Part shown: in pieces, positions 51,200-59,229 of the stretch | Numbering within the stretch: position 1 is the stretch's first letter | How the letters are laid out: every line of letters starts with the position of its first letter | Assembly: GCA_934573855.1 (NCBI GenBank) | Contig: CAKTMF010000005.1 | Span: 62,001-126,000 of the forward strand | Direction: 5' to 3' | From: an uncultured Oscillospiraceae bacterium | GTDB taxonomy: Bacteria > Bacillota > Clostridia > Oscillospirales > Oscillospiraceae | Length of the DNA: 64,000 nt | Position numbers and translations under genes: made by a program | The notes under the pieces: model-generated | What the model was told of the DNA's origin: nothing | Seen by the model: only the letters and a program-made list of their open reading frames with translations | The model's database searches: none

Positions 51200-52198
51200 T
51201 CAGGCGTTGTTTTCCGGCTCGTTTGCCACCACTCTGTGCCGGAGCAGGTCGGGGGAGTTATCGTCCAGATGGTAGTCGGGCGGGAGAATGATTATCTCCG
51301 GCTCGAGCGCCACCTTCTTTTCAAGATACACCGTGTCGCGGACGTGCTTGAGAAGGTCGTACACGTCATGGCTGGTCGCGCCGCCGATGTTCACGGCGAA
51401 GCCCGCGTGCTTCTCTGATATCTGCGCGCCGCCCACGGTATAGCCGCGCAGCCCGCACTCGTCGATGAGCGCGGCGGCGTAGCCGCCCTCGGGGCGCTTG
51501 AAGGCGCTGCCGGCGGAGGGCAGATCGAGCGGCTGCTTATCGCGGCGGCGTTCGTTGAGCTCACGCATTTTCGCGGCTATCTCGGCACTGTCGCCCTTTT
51601 TGAGCTTCAAAACAGCGCTGAGGACTATGCAGCCGCCCATCTTCTTGAAGAGGCTGTTCCGGTACTCGAACCTGCACTGCTCCCGGTCAAGCTCATAGAG
51701 GCGCTGATCCTGAACGTAGTAGCACACCACGCTCACGACCGCATCCTTCATCTCCCCGCCGTAGGCGCCCGCGTTCATGATGACGCCGCCGCCCAGCGTG
51801 CCGGGTATGCCTGAGGCAAACTCCAGCCCCGAAAGGCCGTTCTGGTGGGCAAAGCCCGCGAGCTTCGCGAGCGGCACGCCCGCCTCGGCATAAATGGTCT
51901 CCCCGTCGAGGAGGAACATTTTGGTCAGCTTTTCGGTGCTGATGATGAAAAGATCCTTCAGCCCCTCGTCCGGGAAGAGTATGTTGGTGCCGTTGCCGAG
52001 TATCATGGGCGCGAGGTGGTTTTCCTTGAGTACGGCGCATATGCGCGAGAGGCTCATAACGTCCTCCGGCACGGCCAGCGCGCGCACCGGCCCGCCGATC
52101 CTGAACGAGGAATGGACGTTCATCGGCTCGTTTTCAAGAAGCGTCAGCCCCGGCATTTTTTCTTTGAGTTCGTTTATGGCTTTTTCAAGACTTTCCAT
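51200..52198 (-). CDS. murB: UDP-N-acetylenolpyruvoylglucosamine reductase MurB
   Basis: A 332-residue FAD-dependent MurB of the shorter Firmicutes type. FAD-binding SFRIGGPVRALAVPEDV, LGNGTNILFPDEG, GLEFASGIPGTLGGGVIMNAGAYGGEM, YRNSLFKK, and substrate residues AGSAFKRPEGGYAAALIDECGLRG and near the C-terminus ALEPEIIIL. It reduces UDP-GlcNAc-enolpyruvate to UDP-MurNAc in peptidoglycan synthesis. It follows hprK by ~100 bases; that gap carries a short stretch (52254-52292) resembling repeat module M4. Confidence 0.95.
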   Translation of the reverse strand: MESLEKAINELKEKMPGLTLLENEPMNVHSSFRIGGPVRALAVPEDVMSLSRICAVLKENHLAPMILGNGTNILFPDEGLKDLFIISTEKLTKMFLLDGETIYAEAGVPLAKLAGFAHQNGLSGLEFASGIPGTLGGGVIMNAGAYGGEMKDAVVSVVCYYVQDQRLYELDREQCRFEYRNSLFKKMGGCIVLSAVLKLKKGDSAEIAAKMRELNERRRDKQPLDLPSAGSAFKRPEGGYAAALIDECGLRGYTVGGAQISEKHAGFAVNIGGATSHDVYDLLKHVRDTVYLEKKVALEPEIIILPPDYHLDDNSPDLLRHRVVANEPENNA

Positions 52199-52299
52199 GA
52201 TGTTCTCCTGATATTGTCATTCATTGTTCACGCGGCGGGGCTTCGTACAGAGCGTCCCCTCATCGGCCGCCTGTCTCTGCCGGCAGCCGTGCGCCGCTA

Positions 52300-53250
52300 T
52301 CACTTACCGGCCTGCTTGCCGGCGGCGTCGATGGCGGCGTCGTGGGCGGCGACCAGAGCGTCGGCGGCGTTGTAGCCCATCTTCTTCTGGCGGTTGTTCA
52401 TCGCGGCAAGCTCCATTATCACCGCGAGGTTCCTGCCCGGGCGCACGGGGATGGTGACGCAGGGCAGATTCACGCCGAGGATGTTCTCCGTCTCGTCGAT
52501 TATGCCGAGGCGGTCGTACATCTTGCCCTCCACCCACGGCTCCATCTTCACGACAAGGTCGATGTTGCCCTCGGGCTTCACCGCGCCAACGCCGTAGATG
52601 TGGCGCACATTAATAACGCCTATGCCGCGCAGCTCCATATAATACCGGATTATTTCCGGCGCACTGCCGACGAGGAGGTTTTTGGACACGCGCTTTATCT
52701 CCACCGCGTCGTCGGCGATGAGACGGTGGCCGCGCTTTATAAGCTCAAGCGCCGTCTCGCTCTTGCCGATGCCGCTGCTGCCCGTCAGCAGAACGCCCTC
52801 GCCGTAGATCTCCACCAGCACGCCGTGTACCTGGGTGCGGGGCGCGAGATAGCTTTGGAGCGAGTTTATGACGTTCGCCTGAAAGGCCGAGGTGTCCTCG
52901 TTGGTGATGAAGAGGTTGCGGTCGTATTTCTCCGCAAGCTCGATACATTCGGGAAAGGCCGGCACGCCGTGGCAGATGACCAGCGCGGCGATATCGTACT
53001 GCATGAAGGTCTCGATGGCTCTGCTGCGCTCCGCGGGGCTGAGCGAGTCGAGATATGTACTCTCGACCCGGCCGATGATCTGCAGACGCTTTGGGTCAAA
53101 GTAGTTATAAAAGCCGGCGAGCTGCATGGCGGGACGGTTCACGTCGGAGGTGTTCAGCGTCGCCGTCTCATAGTCGCGCGACGCGTGAAGTATGTGCAGC
53201 CGGTGTTCCTCCACGATGGTCTTGAGCTTGACGCTGTATTTGCTTCTCAT
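52300..53250 (-). CDS. hprK: HPr kinase/phosphorylase
   Basis: A 316-residue HprK. N-terminal domain to about residue 130; C-terminal kinase with Walker A LLTGSSGIGKSETALELIKRGHRLIADD and the family signature MELRGIGVINVRHIYGVGAVK. It phosphorylates and dephosphorylates Ser46 of HPr and so controls carbon catabolite repression with CcpA. GGGAGG precedes the ATG. Upstream, on the minus strand, a TATAAT (53277-53272) is a likely -10. It heads the hprK-murB-rapZ-whiA-dnaE run. Confidence 0.95.
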   Translation of the reverse strand: MRSKYSVKLKTIVEEHRLHILHASRDYETATLNTSDVNRPAMQLAGFYNYFDPKRLQIIGRVESTYLDSLSPAERSRAIETFMQYDIAALVICHGVPAFPECIELAEKYDRNLFITNEDTSAFQANVINSLQSYLAPRTQVHGVLVEIYGEGVLLTGSSGIGKSETALELIKRGHRLIADDAVEIKRVSKNLLVGSAPEIIRYYMELRGIGVINVRHIYGVGAVKPEGNIDLVVKMEPWVEGKMYDRLGIIDETENILGVNLPCVTIPVRPGRNLAVIMELAAMNNRQKKMGYNAADALVAAHDAAIDAAGKQAGK

Positions 53251-53397
53251 GTCATGCCTCCCGGTGAGTACATTATACTATTCTACATTGTAACCATTTC
53301 AGCGCCGTTTGGCAATATCAAATACACGCATCCGGGTGTAAAAATCCCGCCCGGCGGGGCGCGGACGAAAAAATTGCGGAAAAGTAAAAACTTTTTC

Positions 53398-53426
53398 TTG
53401 CAATACTGTTTTGGGTCTGCTATTAT
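53398..53426 (+). promoter_or_regulatory. Sigma-A promoter for rpmB
   Basis: TTGCAA (53398-53403), 17 bases, TATTAT (53421-53426), about 45 bases before the rpmB ATG, with AAGGAGG between. Confidence 0.75.
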
Positions 53427-53472
53427 ATATGAGCTGTCTATTCAGCAAACACAAGCAAGGAGGTGCTTCAAT

Positions 53473-53661
53473 ATGGCAAAGTGTCAGTTCTGTGACAAGG
53501 ACATGTCCTTCGGTATCAAGGTCAGCCACTCCCACAGACGCTCCAACCGTACCTGGAAGCCGAATGTGAAGCGCGTCAAGGCCATCGTGGACGGTTCCCC
53601 CGAGCACGTTTACGTCTGCACCCGCTGCCTGCGTAGCGGCAAGGTCACCCGCGCTGTGTAA
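53473..53661 (+). CDS. rpmB: 50S ribosomal protein L28
   Basis: A 62-residue L28. ATG at 53473, eight to ten bases after AAGGAGG; a much longer in-frame frame upstream is spurious. Sequence MAKCQFCDKDMSFGIKVSHS...HVYVCTRCLRSGKV carries two C-x2-C pairs, the zinc-ribbon (C+) form of L28, rather than the zinc-free form induced under zinc starvation in some bacteria. Core RRSNRTWKPN is typical. Monocistronic, with its own promoter and terminator. Confidence 0.96.
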   Translation: MAKCQFCDKDMSFGIKVSHSHRRSNRTWKPNVKRVKAIVDGSPEHVYVCTRCLRSGKVTRAV

Positions 53662-53680
53662 TTTAACATTACCCGAAATG

Positions 53681-53709
53681 AGCCTGTCTGACTGAGACGG
53701 GCTTTTTTC
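53681..53709 (+). terminator. Intrinsic terminator after rpmB
   Basis: A 9-bp stem (53681-53689 with 53695-53703, one G-T pair) with a 5-base loop and a T-run. Confidence 0.85.
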
Positions 53710-53749
53710 GGTTCTTCGCCCGATACATTTTATTCACGAGGAGACAGAT

Positions 53750-54322
53750 ATGGAGCTTTTGGAGCAGCGCATACTCCGGGACGGCAAGGTCAGGCCCGGC
53801 GGGATACTCAAGGTGGACAGCTTTCTCAATCACCAGATCGACACGGGGCTTCTGTACGAGATGGCGCTGGAGGTAAAGCGCCTTTTTGACGGCGAGCGTA
53901 TAGACAAGGTGCTGACGGTCGAGGCCTCCGGCATCGCTATCGCCTGTATGGTCGGCTATGTCCTCGGCTGCCCGGCGGTTTTTGCGAAGAAGAGCCGCTC
54001 GCGCAACATCTCCGACGCCGTCTATTCCTACGACGTCCCCTCCTTCACCCACGGCAACGTCAACACCATAATCGTCTCGAAGGAGTATCTCCACGAGGGC
54101 GAGCGGGTGCTGCTGGCGGACGATTTTCTCGCCACGGGCGCGGCTCTGCGCGGTCTCGCGGCCATCGTCGCGCAGGCGGGCGGCACCGTCGTCGGCGCGG
54201 TATGCGAGATCGAGAAGGAATTTCAGGGCGGCGGCAGCGCCCTGCGTGCCGAGGGCATGCGCGTGGAGGCACTTGCGAAGATCGCATCCATGTCAGACGA
54301 TGGGCTTGAGTTCTGCCGCTGA
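53750..54322 (+). CDS. xpt: Xanthine phosphoribosyltransferase
   Basis: A 190-residue type I phosphoribosyltransferase. GGILKVDSFLNHQID, VEASGIAIACM, FAKKSRSRNISDAVYSY and the PRPP-binding loop VLLADDFLATGAALRGLAAI match Xpt. It converts xanthine and PRPP to XMP. In many Firmicutes xpt is controlled by a purine riboswitch; here only ~45 bases separate it from the rpmB terminator and no aptamer is seen, whereas the riboswitch of this window sits on the nucleoside importer. GAGGAG precedes the ATG. Confidence 0.95.
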   Translation: MELLEQRILRDGKVRPGGILKVDSFLNHQIDTGLLYEMALEVKRLFDGERIDKVLTVEASGIAIACMVGYVLGCPAVFAKKSRSRNISDAVYSYDVPSFTHGNVNTIIVSKEYLHEGERVLLADDFLATGAALRGLAAIVAQAGGTVVGAVCEIEKEFQGGGSALRAEGMRVEALAKIASMSDDGLEFCR

Positions 54323-54340
54323 GGCAGCGATGTGAATATT

Positions 54341-54367
54341 ACCGGGCGGCTTCGGCCGCCCGGTTTT
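54341..54367 (+). terminator. Intrinsic terminator after xpt
   Basis: A perfect 10-bp stem (54341-54350 with 54355-54364) with a TTCG tetraloop and a short T-run. Confidence 0.85.
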
Positions 54368-54385
54368 CGTTATCGGGAAGCAGGC

Positions 54386-54790
54386 CCCCTATCGGCTCGC
54401 GCCGCTCGCCGCTTCCCCCGATGGGGAAGCGTGCAGGAGGAGCAATGATCTGCATGGCTCCCCCACCGGGGGAGCTGTCGGCCGAATGGCCGGCTGAGGG
54501 GGGAAGAGGAGCAAGCCGCGCGTGCGTGGAGAACAAACGCGCGGGAGGAGCAAGCCCCTCCCCTACGGAGAGACAGAGAGAGTAAAATGGGCTTCTCCCT
54601 CGGGAGAAGCTGTCTGCGGAGCAGACTGATGAGGGGCAAATACTGCCACCTCATCCACCGCAAGCGGTCCCCCTTCCCCTCAAGGGGAAGGCTTTGGGGT
54701 GCGGTCTGCGTCAGTGGGAGGCTTGAAGCCAACATGATAACGTCCGCAGCTCGGGAGGAGCAAGCCCCTCCCCTACGGGGGGCGGAGGGA
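54386..54790. repeat. Repeat cluster B: modular hairpin repeats, non-coding
   Basis: The 586 bases between xpt and the ParB-like gene contain no gene beyond the xpt terminator; they carry the modules of cluster A in another order: M6-like (54386-54473, TATCGGCTCGC and CTTCCCCC/GGGGAAG hairpins), M4 (54475-54500), M1 (54541-54569), M2 (54590-54607), M4 (54609-54637), M5 (54643-54692), then M1 again (54752-54779). The M4-M5 pair (54609-54692) forms an inverted arrangement (GATGAGG...CCTCATC), as in cluster A (36401-36506). The rest (54791-54900) is unique sequence with the ParB-gene leader. Confidence 0.85.
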
Positions 54791-54908
54791 GACTTTGATC
54801 TTCTCCGGCACGGCAATGTCCGCAGCGCGGGGACGGCTTGATTTCGCGTCATTTCTCGCTGGGATTGGTATAAACTCATCACATACCACAACATTAGGAG
54901 GTCTTGTG

Positions 54909-55754
54909 ATGCAAACACTGAGAAACCGCCCCAGCCTGCGCCGCGGACGGGTGATATATCTGAAGCCCGACGAGCTTGCGCCCAACCCCGTGCAGCCCCG
55001 AAAGCGCTTTGACGAGGAGTCGCTGAGCGAGCTGTGCGAGAGCATAAAAAGCTACGGCATACTAAATCCCCTGACCGTGCGCGCCCGAAACGGCGGCTAC
55101 GAGCTGGTGGCCGGAGAGCGCCGGCTGCGCGCGGCAAAGCTCGCGGGACTGACGGAGGTGCCGTGCATACTGCTGGACATCGACATTCAGGACTCGAACC
55201 TCATCGCCCTCATCGAAAATCTCCAGCGCCGGGATCTGGATTTCATCGAGGAGGCGGCGGGACTGTACCAGCTCATCCGCATTTTCGGCCTGTCGCAGGA
55301 GGAGGCGGCGCGGCGCATAGGGAAATCCCAGTCCGCCGTGGCGAACAAGCTGAGGCTCCTGAAGCTGCCGGAGGATATCCTTGAGGCCCTGCGCGAAAAC
55401 GGTCTCACCGAACGCCACGGCAGGGCGCTCCTGCGGCTGAGCACTCCGCAGAAGCAGCGCGCCGCGCTCGAATACATACTGGAAAACGACCTGACCGTCG
55501 CCGCGACGGACGCCTATGTGGACGCGCTCCTCCAGTCCCCCGCCCCCGAGCCGGAGGAGGAAAAGGAGCAGGCGCAGCCCAAACGCAGCTTTATACTCAA
55601 GGACGTCCGGGTATTTCTCAACACGCTCTCGCGCAGCCTCGACATGATGAAGCAGGGCGGGATCGACGCCGGTATGCGCCGGGAGGAGACGGAGGACTCG
55701 CTCATCCTCACCATTTCGATACCGAAGAACAAAAACGCCGCGAATGTAACATAA
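54909..55754 (+). CDS. ParB/Noc-family chromosome-binding protein
   Basis: A 281-residue ParB-family protein. ATG 54909 with AGGAGG nine bases upstream (GTG 54906 also possible); the longer frame runs into repeat sequence. ParB N-terminal CTPase domain: LKPDELAPNPVQPRKRFDEE, the arginine-rich box GERRLRAAKLAG, ENLQRRDLDFIEEA; helix-turn-helix GLSQEEAARRIGKSQSAVANKLRLLKLP. No parA is beside it, so nucleoid-occlusion protein Noc is as likely as a partition ParB. Its promoter is unclear. Confidence 0.88.
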   Translation: MQTLRNRPSLRRGRVIYLKPDELAPNPVQPRKRFDEESLSELCESIKSYGILNPLTVRARNGGYELVAGERRLRAAKLAGLTEVPCILLDIDIQDSNLIALIENLQRRDLDFIEEAAGLYQLIRIFGLSQEEAARRIGKSQSAVANKLRLLKLPEDILEALRENGLTERHGRALLRLSTPQKQRAALEYILENDLTVAATDAYVDALLQSPAPEPEEEKEQAQPKRSFILKDVRVFLNTLSRSLDMMKQGGIDAGMRREETEDSLILTISIPKNKNAANVT

Positions 55755-55762
55755 ATCGCCCC

Positions 55763-55793
55763 ACACCTCAGTATGATATGCTGAGGTGTTTTT
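55763..55793 (+). promoter_or_regulatory. Hairpin covering the ylmC ribosome-binding site
   Basis: A 9-bp perfect stem (55763-55771 with 55781-55789) whose right arm CTGAGGTGT contains the ribosome site (GAGGTG) of the gene starting at 55794; a T-run reaches into the start codon. It could serve both as terminator for the ParB-like gene and as a translational lid on ylmC. Confidence 0.6.
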
Positions 55794-56075
55794 ATGATAC
55801 ATTACTATTCCGACCTGCACTACAAGGAAGTGATAGACATCCATTCCGGACTGCGGCTGGGTTTCGTGTACGATGCGGAATATGACGACGCCGAAGGGCA
55901 GCTCATCTCCATCATCACGCCCGGACGCACACGCTTCTTTGGCCTTTTCGGGCGCGAGGACGACTATGTCCTCCCGTGGAGCTGCATAGTGCGTATCGGC
56001 AGCGACATAATACTCGTTGAGGCGAAGGACGAACAGCTCCGCCGGCGCAAGCCCAAGCGCGGCCCGTTCTTCTGA
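55794..56075 (+). CDS. YlmC/YmxH family PRC-barrel protein
   Basis: A 93-residue PRC-barrel protein. YYSDLHYKEVIDIHSGLRLGFVYDAEYDDAEGQLISIITPG and VLPWSCIVRIGSDIILVE are the usual pattern of the YlmC/YmxH sporulation-associated family of Clostridia and Bacilli (function unknown). It ends in a basic tail. ATG at 55794 lies five bases after the GAGGTG site, which is inside a hairpin arm. Confidence 0.88.
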   Translation: MIHYYSDLHYKEVIDIHSGLRLGFVYDAEYDDAEGQLISIITPGRTRFFGLFGREDDYVLPWSCIVRIGSDIILVEAKDEQLRRRKPKRGPFF

Positions 56076-56138
56076 AAAAGGCTATGCAAAGCGGGGCCGC
56101 TGCTGTATAATAGAGCCGTATCTGCTGATAAAGGACTG

Positions 56139-57443
56139 ATGACCATAGAAAACACCGAAAAGAAAAAAGAGCGCGCCGTGCTGGCGGGGCTGTCCGCCGC
56201 GTCCATGGACGAACACGAGCGCTCCACGGACATATCCATGGATGAGCTTGCGGCCCTCGTGGAGACCGCCGGAGGCGAGGCCGTCGCCATGCTCATCCAG
56301 AACCGCCCGACACCCGACCCGAGGAGCTTCATCGGCGACGGCAAGGTGCGCGAGCTAAAGGAGCTTATCGAGGCGAACGAATGCACTCTCGCGGTGTTCG
56401 ACAACGAGCTGTCGCCCTCGCAGATGAGGGTGCTGGGCGAGGATCTGGGCGTGAAGGTGCTTGACCGCTCGGGCCTTATCCTCGACATCTTCGCCCAGCG
56501 CGCCCAGACGCGCGAGGGCCAGCTGCAGGTGGAGCTTGCCCAGTACAAGTATCTCCTCCCCCGCCTCACCGGTATGTGGACGCACCTTGTGCGGCAGACT
56601 GCCTCCGGCGGCTCCTCGCCCATCGGCACGCGCGGCCCCGGCGAGACCCAGCTCGAGACCGACCGCCGCCATATCCGCCGCAAGATACAGAAGCTCGAGG
56701 AGGAGCTGGCCGCCGTGCGCAAGGTGAGAAGCACCCAGCGCCGCCGCCGTGAGAAAAACGCAATGCCCGTGGTCTGCCTCGTGGGCTACACCAACGCGGG
56801 CAAATCCACGCTCCTGAACTGCCTGACGGGGTCGGACATCCCGGCGAACGACCGTCTGTTCGACACGCTGGACACCACCACGCGCCGCCTGCGCATAGAC
56901 GAGACGCAGGAGGTGCTGCTCTCCGACACGGTCGGCTTCATCCGCAAGCTCCCCACGCACCTTATCGAGGCGTTCAAGGCGACCCTTGAGGAGCTGAGCT
57001 ACGCGGACGTGCTCATCCACGTTATCGACATCTCCAACCCCGAGTGGGAGGAGCAGGCGCGGGTCGTGGACGAACTCGTGCGCCAGCTCGGCGCGGAGTC
57101 CACCCCCTGCATACGCGTGTTCAACAAGTGCGACGCCTATATCGGCATACTCCCTCACGGCGACGACATCGTCTGCATGTCGGCCAGAAGCGGCGAGGGC
57201 GCGGCGGCGCTCGTGCAGAAGCTCTCGGACATGCTCTCAAAGGGAAAGCGCCGCGTGACGCTGAGGATACCCTACTCCATGGGCAGCCTTATCGACACGC
57301 TCAACCGCGAGGCGGCCGTGCTGAGCATCGAATATACGGACGAGGGGATCGAGGCGGAGGCCATCGTGCCGCCCGCCGTGTTCGGCCGGGTCCGGGAGTT
57401 CATCCCCGGCTACACCGAGGAGAAAGAGGAGTGGGAAGATTGA
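56139..57443 (+). CDS. hflX: GTPase HflX
   Basis: A 434-residue HflX. N-terminal HflX domain: FIGDGKVRELKELIEAN, FDNELSPSQMR and the glycine-rich GSSPIGTRGPGETQLETDRRHI; G domain with G1 VGYTNAGKSTLLNCLTG, G3 DTVGFIRKLPTHLIEAF and G4 FNKCD. It splits stalled ribosomes, especially after heat stress. TATAAT at 56105-56110 is a plausible -10 element. The stop overlaps the TTG start of the next gene. Confidence 0.95.
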   Translation: MTIENTEKKKERAVLAGLSAASMDEHERSTDISMDELAALVETAGGEAVAMLIQNRPTPDPRSFIGDGKVRELKELIEANECTLAVFDNELSPSQMRVLGEDLGVKVLDRSGLILDIFAQRAQTREGQLQVELAQYKYLLPRLTGMWTHLVRQTASGGSSPIGTRGPGETQLETDRRHIRRKIQKLEEELAAVRKVRSTQRRRREKNAMPVVCLVGYTNAGKSTLLNCLTGSDIPANDRLFDTLDTTTRRLRIDETQEVLLSDTVGFIRKLPTHLIEAFKATLEELSYADVLIHVIDISNPEWEEQARVVDELVRQLGAESTPCIRVFNKCDAYIGILPHGDDIVCMSARSGEGAAALVQKLSDMLSKGKRRVTLRIPYSMGSLIDTLNREAAVLSIEYTDEGIEAEAIVPPAVFGRVREFIPGYTEEKEEWED

Positions 57444-58066
57444 CCGAGTATTATATCCCCACCGGCCCGGGCGAGGCGGAGTATGTTGAAAAGCGCTCGC
57501 GCTTTCTCGGCCATGTCCGTCCCGTGGAGAGCGAGGAGGAGGCGCGAGCCTTCATCGCGGAGGTAAAAAAGGAACACTACGACGCGCGCCACAACTGCTG
57601 GTGCTATATCATCCGCGGCGGCGCGGAGCGCTATTCCGACGACGGCGAGCCGCAGGGTACCGCCGGCATACCCATGCTCGAGGTGCTGCGCCGCGAGGGC
57701 GTCACGAACGCGGTGTGCGTTGTGACGCGGTATTTCGGCGGCGTGCTGCTGGGCGCGGGGGGACTCCTCCGGGCGTATACGAAGAGCGCGAAGGACGCCT
57801 TGGACGCGGCGGGGATATCCGTCGTGCGCCGCTGGGTCGAGGCGGAGCTGCCCTGCTCCTATTCTGCGGCGGAGCGGCTGAAAACGCAGGTCGCGGCGGC
57901 GGGCGGCGTGGTGACGGACACTCGGTACGGCGCGTCCGTTACGATAAGGGCGCTCGTGCCGGAGGAGCTGGCCGGGGACTTCTGCGCAAGGATAACGGAC
58001 GCGACGAACGGCACGGTGAGCGCGAAGCTGACGGGAGAGGCGCTCAGAGCCGTCCCGAGGACATGA
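57440..58066 (+). CDS. YigZ/IMPACT family protein
   Basis: A 208-residue protein of the YigZ/UPF0029 family. TTG start at 57440, overlapping the hflX stop (TTGA), with AGGAG eight bases upstream; a longer frame from 57044 is a shadow of hflX. N-terminal IMPACT fold: KRSRFLGHVRPVESEEEARAFIAEVKKEHYDARHNCWCYI, SDDGEPQGTAGIPMLEVL, VVTRYFGGVLLGAGGLLRAYTKSA; C-terminal ~65 residues are the UPF0029 domain. Homologues may act in translational control; function is not settled. Confidence 0.92.
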   Translation: MTEYYIPTGPGEAEYVEKRSRFLGHVRPVESEEEARAFIAEVKKEHYDARHNCWCYIIRGGAERYSDDGEPQGTAGIPMLEVLRREGVTNAVCVVTRYFGGVLLGAGGLLRAYTKSAKDALDAAGISVVRRWVEAELPCSYSAAERLKTQVAAAGGVVTDTRYGASVTIRALVPEELAGDFCARITDATNGTVSAKLTGEALRAVPRT

Positions 58067-58122
58067 TACTCCCCTGTCTCCGAAAATTTTTTCAAAAAAA
58101 ATAAAGGGAAATAACAATTCAC

Positions 58123-58167
58123 GTCGTATAAGAGTATTGAAACGCGATACTCTTATACGACTTTTTT
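58123..58167 (+). terminator. Intrinsic terminator before dgt
   Basis: A perfect 15-bp stem (58123-58137 with 58147-58161) around a 9-base loop and a T-run; it closes hflX-yigZ. The dgt ribosome site GGGAGG follows immediately, and no separate promoter is seen between, so dgt may rely on readthrough or a promoter within the hairpin region. Confidence 0.88.
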
Positions 58168-58182
58168 GCGGGAGGTGTTTTT

Positions 58183-59187
58183 ATGCTTTGTCCCAGGCAG
58201 GAGCGGGAGCTTATGGAACACGTTATCGTCGGCCCCTACGGGGTGCTTGCCGAGGACAGCCGCGGCCGGCCGGCGCCGGAGGAGGAGTGCGATATCCGCA
58301 CCTGCTTCCAGCGCGATATCGACCGCATAACCCACTCGAAATCCTTCCGCCGGCTAAAGCACAAGACCCAGGTCTTTTTGCAGCCCGAGGGCGACCATTA
58401 CCGCACCCGACTCACGCACACGCTGGAGGTCAGCCGCCTTGCCCGCACCGTGGCGAGGGCGCTGCAGCTCAACGAGGATCTGGCAGAGGCCATCGCGTTG
58501 GGCCACGATCTGGGGCATACGCCCTTCGGCCACGCAGGGGAGCGGGCGCTCGACCGCATATATCCCGGCGGCTTCAAGCACTATGAGCAGAGCCTGCGCG
58601 TCGTGGACATACTCGAGCGCGACGGGCGGGGGCTGAACCTCTGCTACGAGACGCGAATGGGCATACTCCACCACACCTACGGCGCGGAGGACGACACGCT
58701 CGAGGCCGTCGCCGTGCGTCTGTGCGACCGCATAGCCTACATAAATCACGACCTTGACGACTCCATCCGCGCGGGCATACTCCGCGAGGAGGACGTGCCG
58801 GAGCTTATCCGCAAAAACTGCGGCGAGCGCAACAGCCAGCGCATAAACTCCTTCATAAGCGACCTTATTTCCAACAGCGGCGGCGGAGCGCTGCGCCTGT
58901 CGCCGAAAATGCAGGAGACCTTCGACTTTTTCCACGGCTTCATGTACTCCGACATCTACACGAACCCTGTCGCCAAGAGCGAGGAGAGCAAGGTCGACGG
59001 CATACTCGAACGGCTCTATGACTACTATTCCGCCAACGCGGACGCCCTGCCGGAGGACCTCCGCCCCGTCATCGAGAGCGACGGGCTGGAGCGCGCCGCC
59101 TGCGACTATATCTCCGGCATGACCGACAGCTACGCCATGGAAAAGTACGGCGAGCTGTTCATCCCCTTCGCGTGGACGGTGAAGTGA
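58183..59187 (+). CDS. dgt: dGTP triphosphohydrolase-like HD protein
   Basis: A 334-residue HD-domain dNTPase. DIRTCFQRDIDRITHSKSFRRLKHKTQVF, the HD metal ligands in YRTRLTHTLEVSRLARTVARAL and ALGHDLGHTPFGHAGE (H...HD), TRMGILHHT and CDRIAYINHDLDD are characteristic. It removes triphosphate from dNTPs, possibly dGTP. It leads the dgt-dnaG-rpoD trio, a conserved order in Clostridia. Confidence 0.92.
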   Translation: MLCPRQERELMEHVIVGPYGVLAEDSRGRPAPEEECDIRTCFQRDIDRITHSKSFRRLKHKTQVFLQPEGDHYRTRLTHTLEVSRLARTVARALQLNEDLAEAIALGHDLGHTPFGHAGERALDRIYPGGFKHYEQSLRVVDILERDGRGLNLCYETRMGILHHTYGAEDDTLEAVAVRLCDRIAYINHDLDDSIRAGILREEDVPELIRKNCGERNSQRINSFISDLISNSGGGALRLSPKMQETFDFFHGFMYSDIYTNPVAKSEESKVDGILERLYDYYSANADALPEDLRPVIESDGLERAACDYISGMTDSYAMEKYGELFIPFAWTVK

Positions 59188-59229
59188 CGCGGCTCCGCCC
59201 GCACCCTGAGTGAAAGCGAGGTGAAGCGC

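Noticed and set aside
52342..53661. A 439-residue frame ending in the L28 sequence
   Set aside because: Only the last 62 codons are a gene (rpmB); the rest is antisense to hprK and includes the rpmB promoter.
53710..53749. Purine riboswitch before xpt
   Set aside because: Only about 40 bases lie between the rpmB terminator and xpt; none of the conserved aptamer segments is present.
57044..58066. A 340-residue version of the YigZ gene starting inside hflX
   Set aside because: The first ~130 residues are an out-of-frame reading of hflX; the TTG at 57440 with a good ribosome site gives the family N-terminus.
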